64,000 nt of DNA, taken from contig NZ_CP045121.1 in the NCBI RefSeq assembly GCF_011492965.1, positions 2,914,001 to 2,978,000 of the forward strand, in the 5' to 3' direction. The notes beneath the pieces were generated by a model, which saw only the letters and a list, made by a program, of their open reading frames with translations, made no database searches and had not been told where the DNA came from. The stretch comes from Rubrobacter marinus (lineage in GTDB: Bacteria; Actinomycetota; Rubrobacteria; Rubrobacterales; Rubrobacteraceae). Below are positions 26,164 to 36,269 of the stretch, one piece after another. Position 1 is the stretch's first letter. Each line of letters begins with the position of its first letter. Position numbers and translations under genes: made by a program.

Positions 26164-29060
26164 TCACGCCGCGACCCCCTTGATGACGCCGAACACCTGC
26201 GTCTGGGTCGGCGTCGTGCAGGTGACGCGCACGATCCCGTCGCCGCCTTGGTCGAAGGTTTGGGGCCTGTCGGCGGGCTTGAGGAGGTTCGGGTCTCCGC
26301 TAAAGCTTATGGTCAGGGTCGCGTACAGAACGCCCGTCGTGGAGCGGAACTCGTAGACGAGGTTCGGGGTGGGGCTCGCGCCCCCGACCGTGCCGCCGCT
26401 CGTCCTTATGGCCCGCAGCTCTTCCAAGAAGCCGTTGGCCGGGCCGCGAAGGTCTACGGTGTTCGGCGCGCCCCCGCAGCCGGGCAAGAGCCCGTCCGGG
26501 GACCGCCAGAAGAAAAACTTCGGGCGGCGCCCCACGTTGTTGACGAGCGTTTGCGCGTCGTCGGGGCCCGACGGCTGCGCCCTCGAGTCGATCTGCTGCA
26601 GCCTCTCGTCCTGCCGGAAGTCGTGGTTGACCGCCACCCCGACCCCGGTCCTGCGGGGCTCGTACGTCAGCGGCGAGGTCCCGTCGCCGCGGAACCTCGC
26701 CACGTTGGCCGGACTCGAGGCGTTGAGCTGCGCCACGACCTTCTTGACCCCGGTGCCGAGGACCTGGACGTCCCGCGCGACGATCTTGTGCCCGTTGTAG
26801 AGGTAGAAGAGCTCGTAGTCCTGGTTTACGACCGGGGGCGTGGCGTTCGGGTTGGCCGAGGGGTAAGCGCAGTTTACGACCGAGCCCGGGGAGATGATCA
26901 CGGGGCTCTTGACGTTGGCGCCCTCGGGGACGTGCTGCGACCTCCGAACTATCGCGGTCCTCTGCTGCCCCCACTGGTCCCCGACGGGGTCGACGTAGCG
27001 CTTCTCCCACCGCGCGGGCATGAGCACGATCGGCGCCGTCTGGACGAACGAGGGGTCGTACTCGAAGAAGACGTCGGTGTAGGTGTGGATCAGGCCGCCC
27101 CCGACCCACGTCACCTGCCCCCCCTTCTGCACGAAGAAGACCGCGCCGTCGTATGCGGTCTGGGGGTTCGTCCAGCCCGCCGCGGCGCTCATCTTCGCGT
27201 TCCAGTAGGCGAAGTTGTCGGCGAAATTTGCGGGGTCGAGGTTGTTGTTGAAGCACTGCACCTCGCCGCCGACGAAAACGTGATTCACGGCCTGGTCGTT
27301 CGTGTAGGTAAACGGCCGCAGGCAGTCGCGGATTTTCACGCCCAGGTACAGGAGGTCGTCTCCCATGACGTCGCCCGTCCACCTCATCGCGCGGTGGAGC
27401 TGCTCGAAGGCGACGCTCTTCATCCTGTAGGCGAAGGTCGGCCTTTGGTTCGGGTCCGCCGTCGATTGGTGGAAGCGAATGCCGCCGGAGTTTTCCTTAA
27501 GGGAGCCGGCGATCTGGAAGTCCTCGAAGTCCACGGCCTGGGAGTGGTTGAAGAAGATCAACTCTTCCCCGGTGCGGTTGTCGAAGACCGTAGACTCCTC
27601 TCCCTCGCCCCGGAACCTCAGCCCCTTGAGCTGCGTCACGTTGAGGCGGGAGTCGCACCGGTACCTGCGCCCGTCCCCCGGCGCGAACAACTCCCCGAGG
27701 CCGACGTGCTGCGTCGTGCCGTTCGGGTAGGTCCTGAACCGCGCCCGCGTGTCCTTGAGGTGCTGGATGGCGGCGTTGATCGCCGGCGACCAGTTGCCGG
27801 TCATGGGATCGTTCGGGTCCGTCCTGCCGGTCACGAGCTCCTTGAAGCGCCACAGGTGGGTTTTCGAGCGGGCGTCGAAGCCGCCGATTTCTTCCAGTTC
27901 CTGCTCGGTGTCCCCGGCGTTGAACGCCTTCAGGAGGGGGACGGCGCCTATGTCCGACGGCGCCATCGCGGCCCACTCGGTGTCGTGGTCCGCGTTCGTG
28001 CGCTTCCTGTAGATCTGCCCCTTGGCGCCCCCGACCTTGACCCCGACGCCGGTGGCCCCGCGCGGGCCCCTCGCGGCTTCGAGGAAGTCGGCCTCGGAAC
28101 CGACGTTCCCCTGATCCAGCCAGGTCTCGTAGGTCGAGGCGCCGGGGGGCCCCTCGGGGCCTTCGGGGGGAGGGATCGGGCCCGACCAAGCGCCCTCCGC
28201 GCTCGACGTCTTGTAGTAGTAGAGGCCGTCGGGCGGGTTCTCGTCGAGGGCGTGGTAGAGGAAGCCGGACGGCTGCGCGTCCCACTGCGCCCTCTCGGCC
28301 AGCGTGCCGGCCGCGTCCGCCTTGAAAGACCGGCCCGGCTCCCCGTCGAGGCCCGGCTCTCCCCGCAAGGCGACGAGGAAGTCCGCCTCGGAGCCGGCGT
28401 TCCCCTGATCCAGCCAGGTCTGGTATGCGGATTCCCCCGGGTCGCCCTTTACGGAGGCCCCGGGCTCGCCCTTTATCGCCGCCAGGTACTCGGCCACCGT
28501 CCCGGCGTTGCCGGCCGTCAGCCACACCTCGTAGGCGGACGGCCCCTCGCCGCCCGGCGCCCCCTTGATCGAAGCGAGGAAGTCCGCAACTGGGCCCACG
28601 TTCCCGGCGTCCAGCCAGACCCGGTAGGCGCTCTTCCCCTCGTCGCCCTTGTCTCCCTTCAGCGCGGCCAGGTACTCGGCCACCGTCCCGGCGTTGCCGT
28701 CGGCGAGCCACACCTCGTAGGCCGAGTCCCCTCGATCGCCCTTCTCGCCCCCCAGGAAAGCCAGGAAGTCGGCCTCGGAACCGACGTTCCCCTGCGCCAG
28801 CCAAAGCCCGTAGGCGCTCTCCCCGTTCGGCCCCTGAAAAGCGAACCACGGGCTCCAGTCGCCGGGGCGGCGGACTGCTTGAACGAGAGGACGACCGGGA
28901 GACGGAGGTGTCGGCGTAGGTGAAGCCCGTCGGCCGGTCGCCGTACGCGGCGCGGCCGGCGGTGTCGCCGCCCGCGTTGATCTGCGTGCCCGGCCCGGGG
29001 GGCCCTGGGGCCCCCTGAACTTGTCGCTCGCGGGAAGTAGAGGTACCGGGGTTCGGTCAT
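26164..29060 (-). CDS. Tail spike: collagen-like and GN-repeat stalk plus beta-helix head (N-terminal frameshifts)
   Basis: The long open part is 26164-28870. The natural start is ATG 29060 (MTEPRYLYFP), overlapping the upstream stop as ATGA, but three one-base shifts near 29045, 28915 and 28870 break the first 60 codons; restoring them gives FRGPQGPPGPGTQ and SFKQSAAPGDWSPWFAFQG. The stalk has six copies of a SAYEVWLADGNAGTVAEYLA-type repeat joined by Gly-x-Y triplets (KGDKGDEG). From about residue 300 the sequence changes to a pectate-lyase-like beta-helix (INAAIQHLKDT, LNVTQLKGLRFRGEG, FDNRTGEELIFFN). It should bind, and perhaps cleave, a host surface polysaccharide. Confidence 0.8.
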
Positions 29061-30376
29061 CTCGCCACCATTATTCGTTCTTCCTCCTCGTCGTAGTAGA
29101 CGTCGAACCCCTCCTCCTTCGCCTTCTCCCGATCGATCACGCCCCGCCCGGTCACGGGGTCGTAGGAGACCCAAGGAAGCGACGTCGAGAGGTAGGGCCG
29201 GCCCAGCCAGTCGCGGCCCAAGGGGGGCCTGACGGCGTCGGCCCTCGGCCGCGCGGCCTCCCTCTTCGAGGCCTCGAAAACCTCCCTCGTCTGCGTGCCC
29301 ACGGCCGTCAGCTGGCCCTTCTTGGCCCAGATGTCCGGGGACACCCCCGTCAGGCGCGAGCGGTACTCCCGGACGATCGTGCCGCCGGGGATCCTCTCCC
29401 GGCCCCTGACCAGGACCGGGGCGCCGCGCGCGAGGCCCACGGGGATGTAGCGGCAGGGGAACGCGAGGCCGAACTCGTTCTGGCCCAGCTCGTGCGCCCT
29501 GTCGCGCACGAGCTGGTGGGCGGACTCGCCGGGGCCGTCCGCGTGCTCCACGAAGGACGTCGCGTCCCGATCGACCTTGCGCGGGCCGTTGTCCACCTCG
29601 GCCGACGCGAGGCGCTGCACCGTCCCGTCGGCCAGCTCGCGCCAGGCGACCACCCGGGCGTAGCGCCCCTCCTGGCGGGAAGACACCTCGAGCTCCTCGA
29701 AGTCGAAGTCGATGCCCTCCTCGAACGTCCACTCGGGCTCCGCGTCCCCGAGGACCGTCCCCTCCGCCCGGGCGGTGGCGACGCTCAGGGGCGTGTCCTC
29801 GAACACGATGCCGGAGGCCCCTTCTACGACTTCCACCGATTCCGAGACGTAGTCGTTCCAGCGGAACGCGTCCCCGCCCTGGGCCGTGAAGCGCGGCAGG
29901 GCAATCCTGGGGATCTCTACCGCCCGGTACCCCGCCACGCGCGACGCGAGCTCGTAGAGGGCGTCGGTGGGCGCGGCGTTCAGGTAGTCGAGGTCGTCGT
30001 CCGGGCCCTCGCCGATCGGCGTCGTCGGCGCGTCGTAGAAGGGCGTGGCCGCCAGGAAGTTCGTGCGGTACCCCCTGGTGCTCAGGGAGACGACCTTGCC
30101 GAGAAATCCGGGGATCCTCTCGCCCTTGACCAGGTAGTCGACGCGGCACTCCTCCTGGTCCGCGGACAGGGGCAGGCGGGTTTGCAGGGTGCCCTCCAGG
30201 ACGACGGCCGGGCCCTCCTGGTCGCGTATCCTGAGCGCCCCGGACTCCGCCTTCAGGAACCCCGAGTAGTCCTTGCCGGCGATGGTGAGGAGGCGCTCGG
30301 TGGCGGAGGCGTAGGAGAGGCGGTTTCGGGACGCCTCCCTTATCGCCGCGAGCTGGCGCGAGGTGAGGTCTTTCAC
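29057..30376 (-). CDS. Putative minor tail / baseplate protein
   Basis: 439 residues from GTG 30376, which overlaps the tip-protein stop (GTGA). Mostly beta-strand with many charged turns; the N-terminal helix DLTSRQLAAIREASRNRL and a run DADAV-poor beta region follow. It lies between the tail-tip protein and the spike, the position of upper baseplate or spike-anchoring proteins in siphoviruses. No enzyme motif. Name is from context. Confidence 0.68.
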   Translation of the reverse strand: MKDLTSRQLAAIREASRNRLSYASATERLLTIAGKDYSGFLKAESGALRIRDQEGPAVVLEGTLQTRLPLSADQEECRVDYLVKGERIPGFLGKVVSLSTRGYRTNFLAATPFYDAPTTPIGEGPDDDLDYLNAAPTDALYELASRVAGYRAVEIPRIALPRFTAQGGDAFRWNDYVSESVEVVEGASGIVFEDTPLSVATARAEGTVLGDAEPEWTFEEGIDFDFEELEVSSRQEGRYARVVAWRELADGTVQRLASAEVDNGPRKVDRDATSFVEHADGPGESAHQLVRDRAHELGQNEFGLAFPCRYIPVGLARGAPVLVRGRERIPGGTIVREYRSRLTGVSPDIWAKKGQLTAVGTQTREVFEASKREAARPRADAVRPPLGRDWLGRPYLSTSLPWVSYDPVTGRGVIDREKAKEEGFDVYYDEEEERIMVAR

Positions 30377-33300
30377 GCCGTGCCCGCCAGCGGCGCGCGC
30401 GGGCCGGGGAGGACCGCGGCCTCCAGGACCTCGGCCTCCCCTATCTCCGCCCGGGCGTGGAGGATGCGGTAGCCGTCGACGACGACCGGGGGGACGTCCA
30501 GGGTGTCGAACTCGGCCTTCGCGCCGCACCGGAGCTCGTAGGCGACCCCGTCCTCCTCGTCGCCGGCGCCCGGGATCTCCGCTATGAGGGCCTCGCCGCG
30601 CGCCGTCGCGGCCGCGATCTCCTTCATGGCCCTCTCGGTGCGCACCCGGATCCCGACCCCCCCCATCCGCTCGACCTCGTCCGTGAGCTCGAAGACGGCG
30701 ACCCGTCCGCCGACCGTGTCGAACTCGGAGTCCGGGGAGTCGTCCGTCCACAGCACCCGATCGAGCGTCGCGACGCCCGGGAAGTGCGAGCCGTCGCGCC
30801 TCAAGAGGACCGCCACCGGGCTCCAGGTCCTCAGGTGGATGCCGCCCGAGGGAACGGACGGGCCGCTCCGGCCGTCGCCGGTCAGGACGACGCGTATCTT
30901 GAGGAACGCCGCGGGCTCGACGAGCTCCCGATCCTGCGTTTCCGGGCCGAACGAAACGCCGTCGCGCGAGGTGGAGAAGAAGACCTCGACGCCGTCGTTC
31001 GGGTCGAGCACGGCGTCCACGTCGGAGGCGAGGCGCACCCCGAACTCGCTCCAGTAGATATCCGCTTCCCTGCCGCGGCCCCGCGCGGCCGGGTGCGTCG
31101 GCAGGATCGAGGAGATCTCCGCCTCGATCGCGCGCCCGTAGCCCCTGTTCGCGTCCCTCTCGGCGAAGTCCTCGTAGACCCCCTGGGCGTGCAGTGGGTC
31201 CTGGAAGAGGTAGAAGCCGTCGGTGAGGACCGCCTTGTAGCGCACTCGCGAGTACGAGGGCTCGGGGTTGCCCGCCTCGTCGAACTCGGCTTCGGGGACC
31301 GTGTAGGTCGCGTAATCGTCCTCGTCCGGGGCGGCGCGCCCCGAGGGGTGCCAGCCCCGGGTGCCGGTCATGGAACCGAGCTCCGCGGCCAGCATCGGCT
31401 CGACGCCGTCGCCCTCGAGCCAGGCCTGCACCCCCGGGGCGGTGCCGCCGGAGGCGAAGACGACCCACCTCCAGAACATGCCGAGCGTGTAGCCCTGCCC
31501 CGGCTTCACCGCGATCGGCTCCTCGAGGAGGTCGATCACCGCCGGCCGGTGCGGCGGGGCGGAGCCGGTCGGCAGGAAGAACGCGGCCTGGTTGGTGGGC
31601 TTCCCGTCCGGCTCGAACCGGCGGGGCACGCCTGCGAGAACGGGCCTGTCGGGGGGCGGCGGGGCGTAGTTCGCGGGCGGCGCCGGTTTCTCCCGGTCGA
31701 GGACGTCGCCGCGCTTCGTGATCACGATCTGGTCGAACAACAAGGCGCACCTCGCCCGGAGGTCGGACTCGCCGAGGAGGCCTATCCTGGTAAGCCTCGG
31801 GAAGCGGTTCGTGAGGTCCATCCGTCCGAGGTTCGCGGGCACCGTCCGCTGGGCGCCGTTCAGGCCCACGCTGCACGTGGCCGTGCCTTGCTTCGTTCCG
31901 CCGCCCGAGACGCCTATCTCGACGTCGATCAGGGTCCCGGCGACGATGCCCCAGGCGGCCTGCGCGTCCACGAGCACCTCGCCGAGGGCGTTGAAGGTCT
32001 GCAGGTAGAGGCCGCCGTTGGAAGAGAGCAAGACGTCCGCTATGGCCCCGCCGCCCCCGCTCCTGACGCTCGCGATCCTGACCCTGCCGAAGGCCGGCAT
32101 GACCCCGTCGACGTAGACGAGGAAACGCTCGGAGAGGTCCCCGCCGTTTAGGACGTGGACCTTCTCGCGGAAGGCGACGACCTGCGTGCCGGTCGTGGTG
32201 TCCGCGACCCGCCAGCAATACGAGCCGTGGAGCGGCACGCCCTGGGGCACGGGGACGACGGCGGAGGTGAGCCCGGGCGAGAGGTTCTGTCCCCAGCCCG
32301 GGTTCCACTCGCCCGGAGTGCCCGCCGGAGAGCCCGCCGGGGGCTCGAACGATACGACCTCGACGGGGGGCTCGGCCTCTATGACGGCGCCCTCGGGCTC
32401 CGGGGCGGGGCCGACGGCGACGTAGGCGTCCCCGGGAGCGGGGGTCGCGGGGGGCGGGGAGAAGTCCGCGATGCCGCCCGAAACGGCGAACTTCCTTATG
32501 TCCGCCGCGCAGCGCAAAACCTTGAGGTCCTTGAAGTAGCCCTCCGCGTTCGCGGCGTTGCCGCCGGCCGGGAAAGCCACCTGCGGGCGGAGCCTGACGA
32601 ACGCCGTCGCCGGGTTGAGCGCCGGCCCCCCGGCGTTGAAGGTCCTCGAGAACCTCGCCTCGCCGAGCTGCGGGAGGTCGTAGAGGACGATGTCCGGGCC
32701 GACGGTCTGCAACGACTCGTTGAGCTGCGCCATCGCGATCCGCAAGATGCCCGACGCTATCCTCGTCGCGCCGATCGTCCCCGAAATCGTCAAAGGCTTG
32801 GAAGGATCCACGGAGATCACGCGGGAAGGCATGGAGGGGGCGAGGGACGTGGCCGAGGTCGTACCGAGCGTGAGGACGCCGGCGGCGACCTTGAAGAACC
32901 CGGGCTGGTTCGACGCCATGTTGACCGGGATCCACTCCTCGGGGGTCCCCTGGCCGTCGAGCTGGGAGAACTCCGGGTTTCCGAGGACGTTCACGGTCCT
33001 CACCGCCGACGCCCGGAAGGTCTGCCCCGCGGCGAGCGTGACGCCTACCCTGCCCGTGTCCGGGTCTCGGGCGGGCTCGGACTCCTGGGTGAGGGCGCCC
33101 GAGCGCGTCTGGCCCCTGATCGTGATCAGGTACGTGCCGGCGGGCGGCGTCTCCTCGCCGTCCGCGACCGGGGCGTCCGGGACCGCGGTCGGGTCGGGGG
33201 CCTCCAGGACCGAGAGGTCCTCGGCGGGCGGGGTGTCCTCCGCGAGCCCGATCGCCACGCCCTTGGGCGTCTGCTCCTCGGGGTAGCCGTGGACCGTGAA

Positions 33301-35592
33301 GCCCCCGCCCGTGTCGCCCTTGAAGTAGGCGTCCTTGCCGCCCCGCCCTTGCGCCGGTAGGCGCGGTACCAGGAGATCGGGCCCCGCCGGGCGGCTCGTA
33401 CATGAACCACCAGGTGTAGTCGACGTCCTTTCGGCGCGCCACCGCGGGAACCTCGCAGTAGATCCCGCGCCGTCCAGGTACTCGCCGGGCACCCACTCGT
33501 ACTCGACGGCGGGCGGGTCGGGCGGCTCCGCGCCGCCCGGCGGGGCCTGGGGCTCGGGGGCGGGCTGCCTCGTGATCTGGGTCTTGTTCTGCTGCTGCTG
33601 GTTTATCTCGGTCTGCGTCTGGCCGGGCGTGGGCGCGTTCGGGTCCGCCAGGCCCCCTCCCCCGGTGCCGCCCGTGCCCGCCCCCCACCGCCTCTTGAGC
33701 TCCGAGACGTCGTGGGAGGTCGGGGTCTCGTGGTTGCCGCCGTCGATGTTGATGGGCGTGTTGAGGACCGAGGGCGTCGAGGCGTGGTCGAGGCCCAGGG
33801 CGTGCCCGAACTCGTGGGCGCAGCAGGCGTTGTTCGCGTTCGCCGTGCCGCGGCCCATGTAGTAGGAGTTCAGGACGATGCGCCCGTCGGAGTAGGTCCT
33901 GCCGTACACCCCGCTCTCCAGCGAGCCGTCGGTTATGGCGACCTGGACGCCCGCGGGGTTCGAGCCCTTCCTCACCCCGACCGGCCCCACCGCGTTCCAG
34001 CGCCTCGCCGCCGTGTCCACGTGGCCCGAGTAGGAGCCGGAGTAGGAGTAGGCGAGGCCGTGTGAGCCGTCCTCGAAGGACGCGACGAGCTCGAACTGGT
34101 TGAAGACCGCGGCGCGCGCGTCGTCGGAGGCGAGGGTCGCCACCACGCCGTCTCCGTCCACGTACTCGCAGACGAGTTCGGAGGCCTCGTAGCGGGCGTC
34201 CTCGATGGCCTCCCCGAGCAAGACGACCCAGAGCCCCCCCTCGCGCGCCACGCCCACGGAGCGGCGCCGGGGCGACAGGAAGGCGAGGTGCTCCTCTATC
34301 GCGCGCATGGCGTCGTCGGCGGACTCGGTCTCGACCACGAGCTCGCCGAGGTCGCGCCCGTCGTAGCCCTCCTCGCGCGCGAGCCTGGCGATCGGCCAGC
34401 CGTGGCCGCGCGCCTTCCTGTAGGCCGCCCTGTTCATCACCTGGGAGACGAGGAGGAGCGGGGCGCCCGCGTCGCGCCGCCTCTCGTTCATGAGCGCGAT
34501 CAGGCGCGACTCCTCGAAGTCGATCTCCTCGCCGAGGTACTCGTTCTCCGGGAGCTTCCCGCTCGGGCGTATCAGCCTCGGGTCCGGGAGGCCGGCCGCC
34601 GCCGCGGTCGGGGAGCTGTCGCCTCCCCCCGCGAGGCCGGCGTCTTGGGCCGCGACGGAGGCCGCGACGAGGGCCTGGGCGCCGGCGGGGGCGGCCGGGA
34701 CGGACTCCTTGACCTGCCTCCGGCGCGTGCCCCTGGCGGTGATGGGCGCGGCGGCCTGCGAGAGGAGCGCGGGTCCGCGGTCGTTCTTGAGCTGGCGGAA
34801 CGGCGTCCACGTTCCCGCTCGCAGCTTCAGCCTGGAGGGGCGCTGATGCACGTCCTTGCCCTTGACGGGGCGGGCGCCGGAGCCGAGCCCCGAGAGGTTC
34901 TGCGTCGGCGGCTTGCCCAGGTTCGTCCAGGGGGCGCGCAGGGGGTAGTCCCCGCCCTTCCTCAACTGCTCGATCGGCACCTTGCGCTGCAGCGCGGCCG
35001 TGGCCTCGTTCGGGACCCCGCCCGGCGGGACCCTCTTCGTGAGGTAGATGTCCCAGGTCTTCGTGCCGGCGGGGAAGGTCTCGGGGACGGGGAGCCTCGG
35101 GAACTGGTTGTTCTCGAGGCGGAAGGGCCGGGAGAAGGCGGTGACGGTCGTCGGGCCCTCCTCCGAGGACAGCCCCCACGCCCACGCGTAGTCGCCGCCC
35201 TCGAAGCCCCTCACCGTCACCGGCACCTTGTCGACCTGCGGCGGGACGGGCTTTCGCGGGTCGGTGTGCGTGCGGCGCATCCCGCGGAGGATCGGGCCCT
35301 CCTGCTTGTAGACCTGGTCCGCGGGGCGGGCGGAGGTCGTCTGCTGCGTGATCGCGGTCTTCTTCGGGTTGCCGGGCGGCGAGGCGTTGTAGTGGTAGCC
35401 CACGATCTCCTCGGGCACGCCCGTCAACGCCCAGCCGTCCACGCGCCCGTCGGCGTCCACCTCGAGGCCGTACTGGTTGGGCCATGCGTTAGAGGGGGTC
35501 AGGAACAGGTTTCCGCGCACGTCCCACGACGCGCTCGGGGACACCGAGGACCTGAGATAGTCTTCGTGATTCTTGACCGAAACCACGGCCAT
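30373..35592 (-). CDS. Giant tail-tip protein with CAP-like and matrixin-like metalloprotease domains
   Basis: 1739 residues from ATG 35592, which overlaps a preceding stop as TGATG. After an N-terminal 340-residue virion part comes a CAP/SCP-like domain (about 365-465: ALMNERRRDAG, ...VNRAAY-type helix, GGLWVVLLGEA) and a zincin domain with HEFGHALGLDH at about residue 590, the full HExxHxxGxxH zinc site of matrixins. The remainder holds beta-sandwich, carbohydrate-binding-like segments. Near 33345-33480 three one-base shifts garble about 45 residues and restore the frame; the alternative frame gives IYCEVPAVARRKDVDYTWWF. It probably digests cell-surface protein during adsorption. Confidence 0.75.
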   Translation of the reverse strand: MAVVSVKNHEDYLRSSVSPSASWDVRGNLFLTPSNAWPNQYGLEVDADGRVDGWALTGVPEEIVGYHYNASPPGNPKKTAITQQTTSARPADQVYKQEGPILRGMRRTHTDPRKPVPPQVDKVPVTVRGFEGGDYAWAWGLSSEEGPTTVTAFSRPFRLENNQFPRLPVPETFPAGTKTWDIYLTKRVPPGGVPNEATAALQRKVPIEQLRKGGDYPLRAPWTNLGKPPTQNLSGLGSGARPVKGKDVHQRPSRLKLRAGTWTPFRQLKNDRGPALLSQAAAPITARGTRRRQVKESVPAAPAGAQALVAASVAAQDAGLAGGGDSSPTAAAAGLPDPRLIRPSGKLPENEYLGEEIDFEESRLIALMNERRRDAGAPLLLVSQVMNRAAYRKARGHGWPIARLAREEGYDGRDLGELVVETESADDAMRAIEEHLAFLSPRRRSVGVAREGGLWVVLLGEAIEDARYEASELVCEYVDGDGVVATLASDDARAAVFNQFELVASFEDGSHGLAYSYSGSYSGHVDTAARRWNAVGPVGVRKGSNPAGVQVAITDGSLESGVYGRTYSDGRIVLNSYYMGRGTANANNACCAHEFGHALGLDHASTPSVLNTPINIDGGNHETPTSHDVSELKRRWGAGTGGTGGGGLADPNAPTPGQTQTEINQQQQNKTQITRQPAPEPQAPPGGAEPPDPPAVEYEWVPGEYLDGAGSTARFPRWRAERTSTTPGGSCTSRPAGPDLLVPRLPAQGRGGKDAYFKGDTGGGFTVHGYPEEQTPKGVAIGLAEDTPPAEDLSVLEAPDPTAVPDAPVADGEETPPAGTYLITIRGQTRSGALTQESEPARDPDTGRVGVTLAAGQTFRASAVRTVNVLGNPEFSQLDGQGTPEEWIPVNMASNQPGFFKVAAGVLTLGTTSATSLAPSMPSRVISVDPSKPLTISGTIGATRIASGILRIAMAQLNESLQTVGPDIVLYDLPQLGEARFSRTFNAGGPALNPATAFVRLRPQVAFPAGGNAANAEGYFKDLKVLRCAADIRKFAVSGGIADFSPPPATPAPGDAYVAVGPAPEPEGAVIEAEPPVEVVSFEPPAGSPAGTPGEWNPGWGQNLSPGLTSAVVPVPQGVPLHGSYCWRVADTTTGTQVVAFREKVHVLNGGDLSERFLVYVDGVMPAFGRVRIASVRSGGGGAIADVLLSSNGGLYLQTFNALGEVLVDAQAAWGIVAGTLIDVEIGVSGGGTKQGTATCSVGLNGAQRTVPANLGRMDLTNRFPRLTRIGLLGESDLRARCALLFDQIVITKRGDVLDREKPAPPANYAPPPPDRPVLAGVPRRFEPDGKPTNQAAFFLPTGSAPPHRPAVIDLLEEPIAVKPGQGYTLGMFWRWVVFASGGTAPGVQAWLEGDGVEPMLAAELGSMTGTRGWHPSGRAAPDEDDYATYTVPEAEFDEAGNPEPSYSRVRYKAVLTDGFYLFQDPLHAQGVYEDFAERDANRGYGRAIEAEISSILPTHPAARGRGREADIYWSEFGVRLASDVDAVLDPNDGVEVFFSTSRDGVSFGPETQDRELVEPAAFLKIRVVLTGDGRSGPSVPSGGIHLRTWSPVAVLLRRDGSHFPGVATLDRVLWTDDSPDSEFDTVGGRVAVFELTDEVERMGGVGIRVRTERAMKEIAAATARGEALIAEIPGAGDEEDGVAYELRCGAKAEFDTLDVPPVVVDGYRILHARAEIGEAEVLEAAVLPGPRAPLAGTA

Positions 35593-35608
35593 CAGGCGAC
35601 CGCCCCGG

Positions 35609-35614
35609 TATAAT
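35609..35614 (+). promoter_or_regulatory. Consensus -10 upstream of the HNH gene
   Basis: TATAAT at 35609-35614 lies about 70 bases before the GTG of the HNH gene. No good -35 at 17 bases is present. The endonuclease probably has its own promoter, opposite to the late operon. Confidence 0.35.
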
Positions 35615-35684
35615 CGAGGCAACAAGAATGCCGGGCGATGCGGCCAACATCCCCGGCGCGGCCAACCGCTCTAGGAGGTTGACG

Positions 35685-36161
35685 GTGGACACTATACCCC
35701 GCACGCCCAAAGAACATCGCGCCTACTGGCACGAACGCTTTCCCGAGGTCCCTTACGGCTTTTGTGGCTGCGGTTGCGGCCAGCAGACCCAGCCTTCCCC
35801 GCAGACCAGCACCGCTCACAAGAGGGTCCGAGGGTGTCCCGCGTTCTTTGCCCACGGCCACGGGGCGCGTAGGCCGAAGGTCGATTATTTGCGACACTAC
35901 GCGCCCGAAGATCGCGGCCACGACACCCCCTGTTGGATATGGAAAGGAACGATCAGTCACGGCGGCTACGGCAGGGTCTTCGAGCGCAACGAGCATCGAG
36001 GAGTGATGGCGCACCGGCTTTTCTACGAGGCGCGATACGGCCCCATAGAGGACGGGAACCAACTTCACCATCGGTGCGGAATTCCGTCCTGCGTGAACCC
36101 CGACCATCTCCTGCCTTTGTCCGTTGCGGAGCATGCTCGCCTCCACTGGGAGTCGGCTTGA
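35685..36161 (+). CDS. HNH homing-type endonuclease
   Basis: 158 residues from GTG 35685, which has AGGAGG six bases upstream. N-terminal cysteine-rich segment (GFCGCGCGQQTQ), basic middle, then HNH domain: YGRVFERNEHRGVMAHRLFY, NQLHHRCGIPSCVNPDHLLP with the two His, Cys pair and Asn-Pro-x-His of phage HNH_3 endonucleases. It is on the plus strand, antisense to a damaged copy of a tail-gene start. Free-standing HNH genes of this sort spread between phages by cutting intron-less alleles and being copied with flanking DNA. Confidence 0.85.
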   Translation: MDTIPRTPKEHRAYWHERFPEVPYGFCGCGCGQQTQPSPQTSTAHKRVRGCPAFFAHGHGARRPKVDYLRHYAPEDRGHDTPCWIWKGTISHGGYGRVFERNEHRGVMAHRLFYEARYGPIEDGNQLHHRCGIPSCVNPDHLLPLSVAEHARLHWESA

Positions 36162-36269
36162 GAAGTTCTTCGGCGTGAGGAAGCCGTTGCCCCGGAGGTC
36201 CCAGGAGAAGGAGGGGGAGGCCTCCGAGCGCAGGTAGTCCTCGTGGTTCCTCACCGAGACGACCGCCAT
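36160..36269 (-). pseudogene. Truncated 5' copy of the tail-tip gene
   Basis: The ATG at 36269 overlaps the tape-measure stop (TGATG), exactly where the tail-tip gene should start. It reads 35-36 residues homologous to the tail-tip N terminus (EASPSFSWDLRGNGFLTPKN), then enters DNA antisense to the HNH gene. The frame stays open by chance to 35592, which would give a 226-residue chimera. It is the decapitated gene start left by HNH insertion. Confidence 0.7.

Noticed and set aside
29057..35485. 2142-codon open frame overlapping the tail-tip gene
   Set aside because: Only its last 440 codons (29057-30376) have protein-like sequence. The rest is an Arg/Gly/Pro-rich shadow of the tail-tip gene in another frame, apart from a short true segment near 33400-33480 caused by local indels.
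35609..36269. Group I intron around the HNH gene
   Set aside because: The HNH gene is antisense to the tail gene and the flanking exons are duplicated rather than split, so splicing could not restore a frame.
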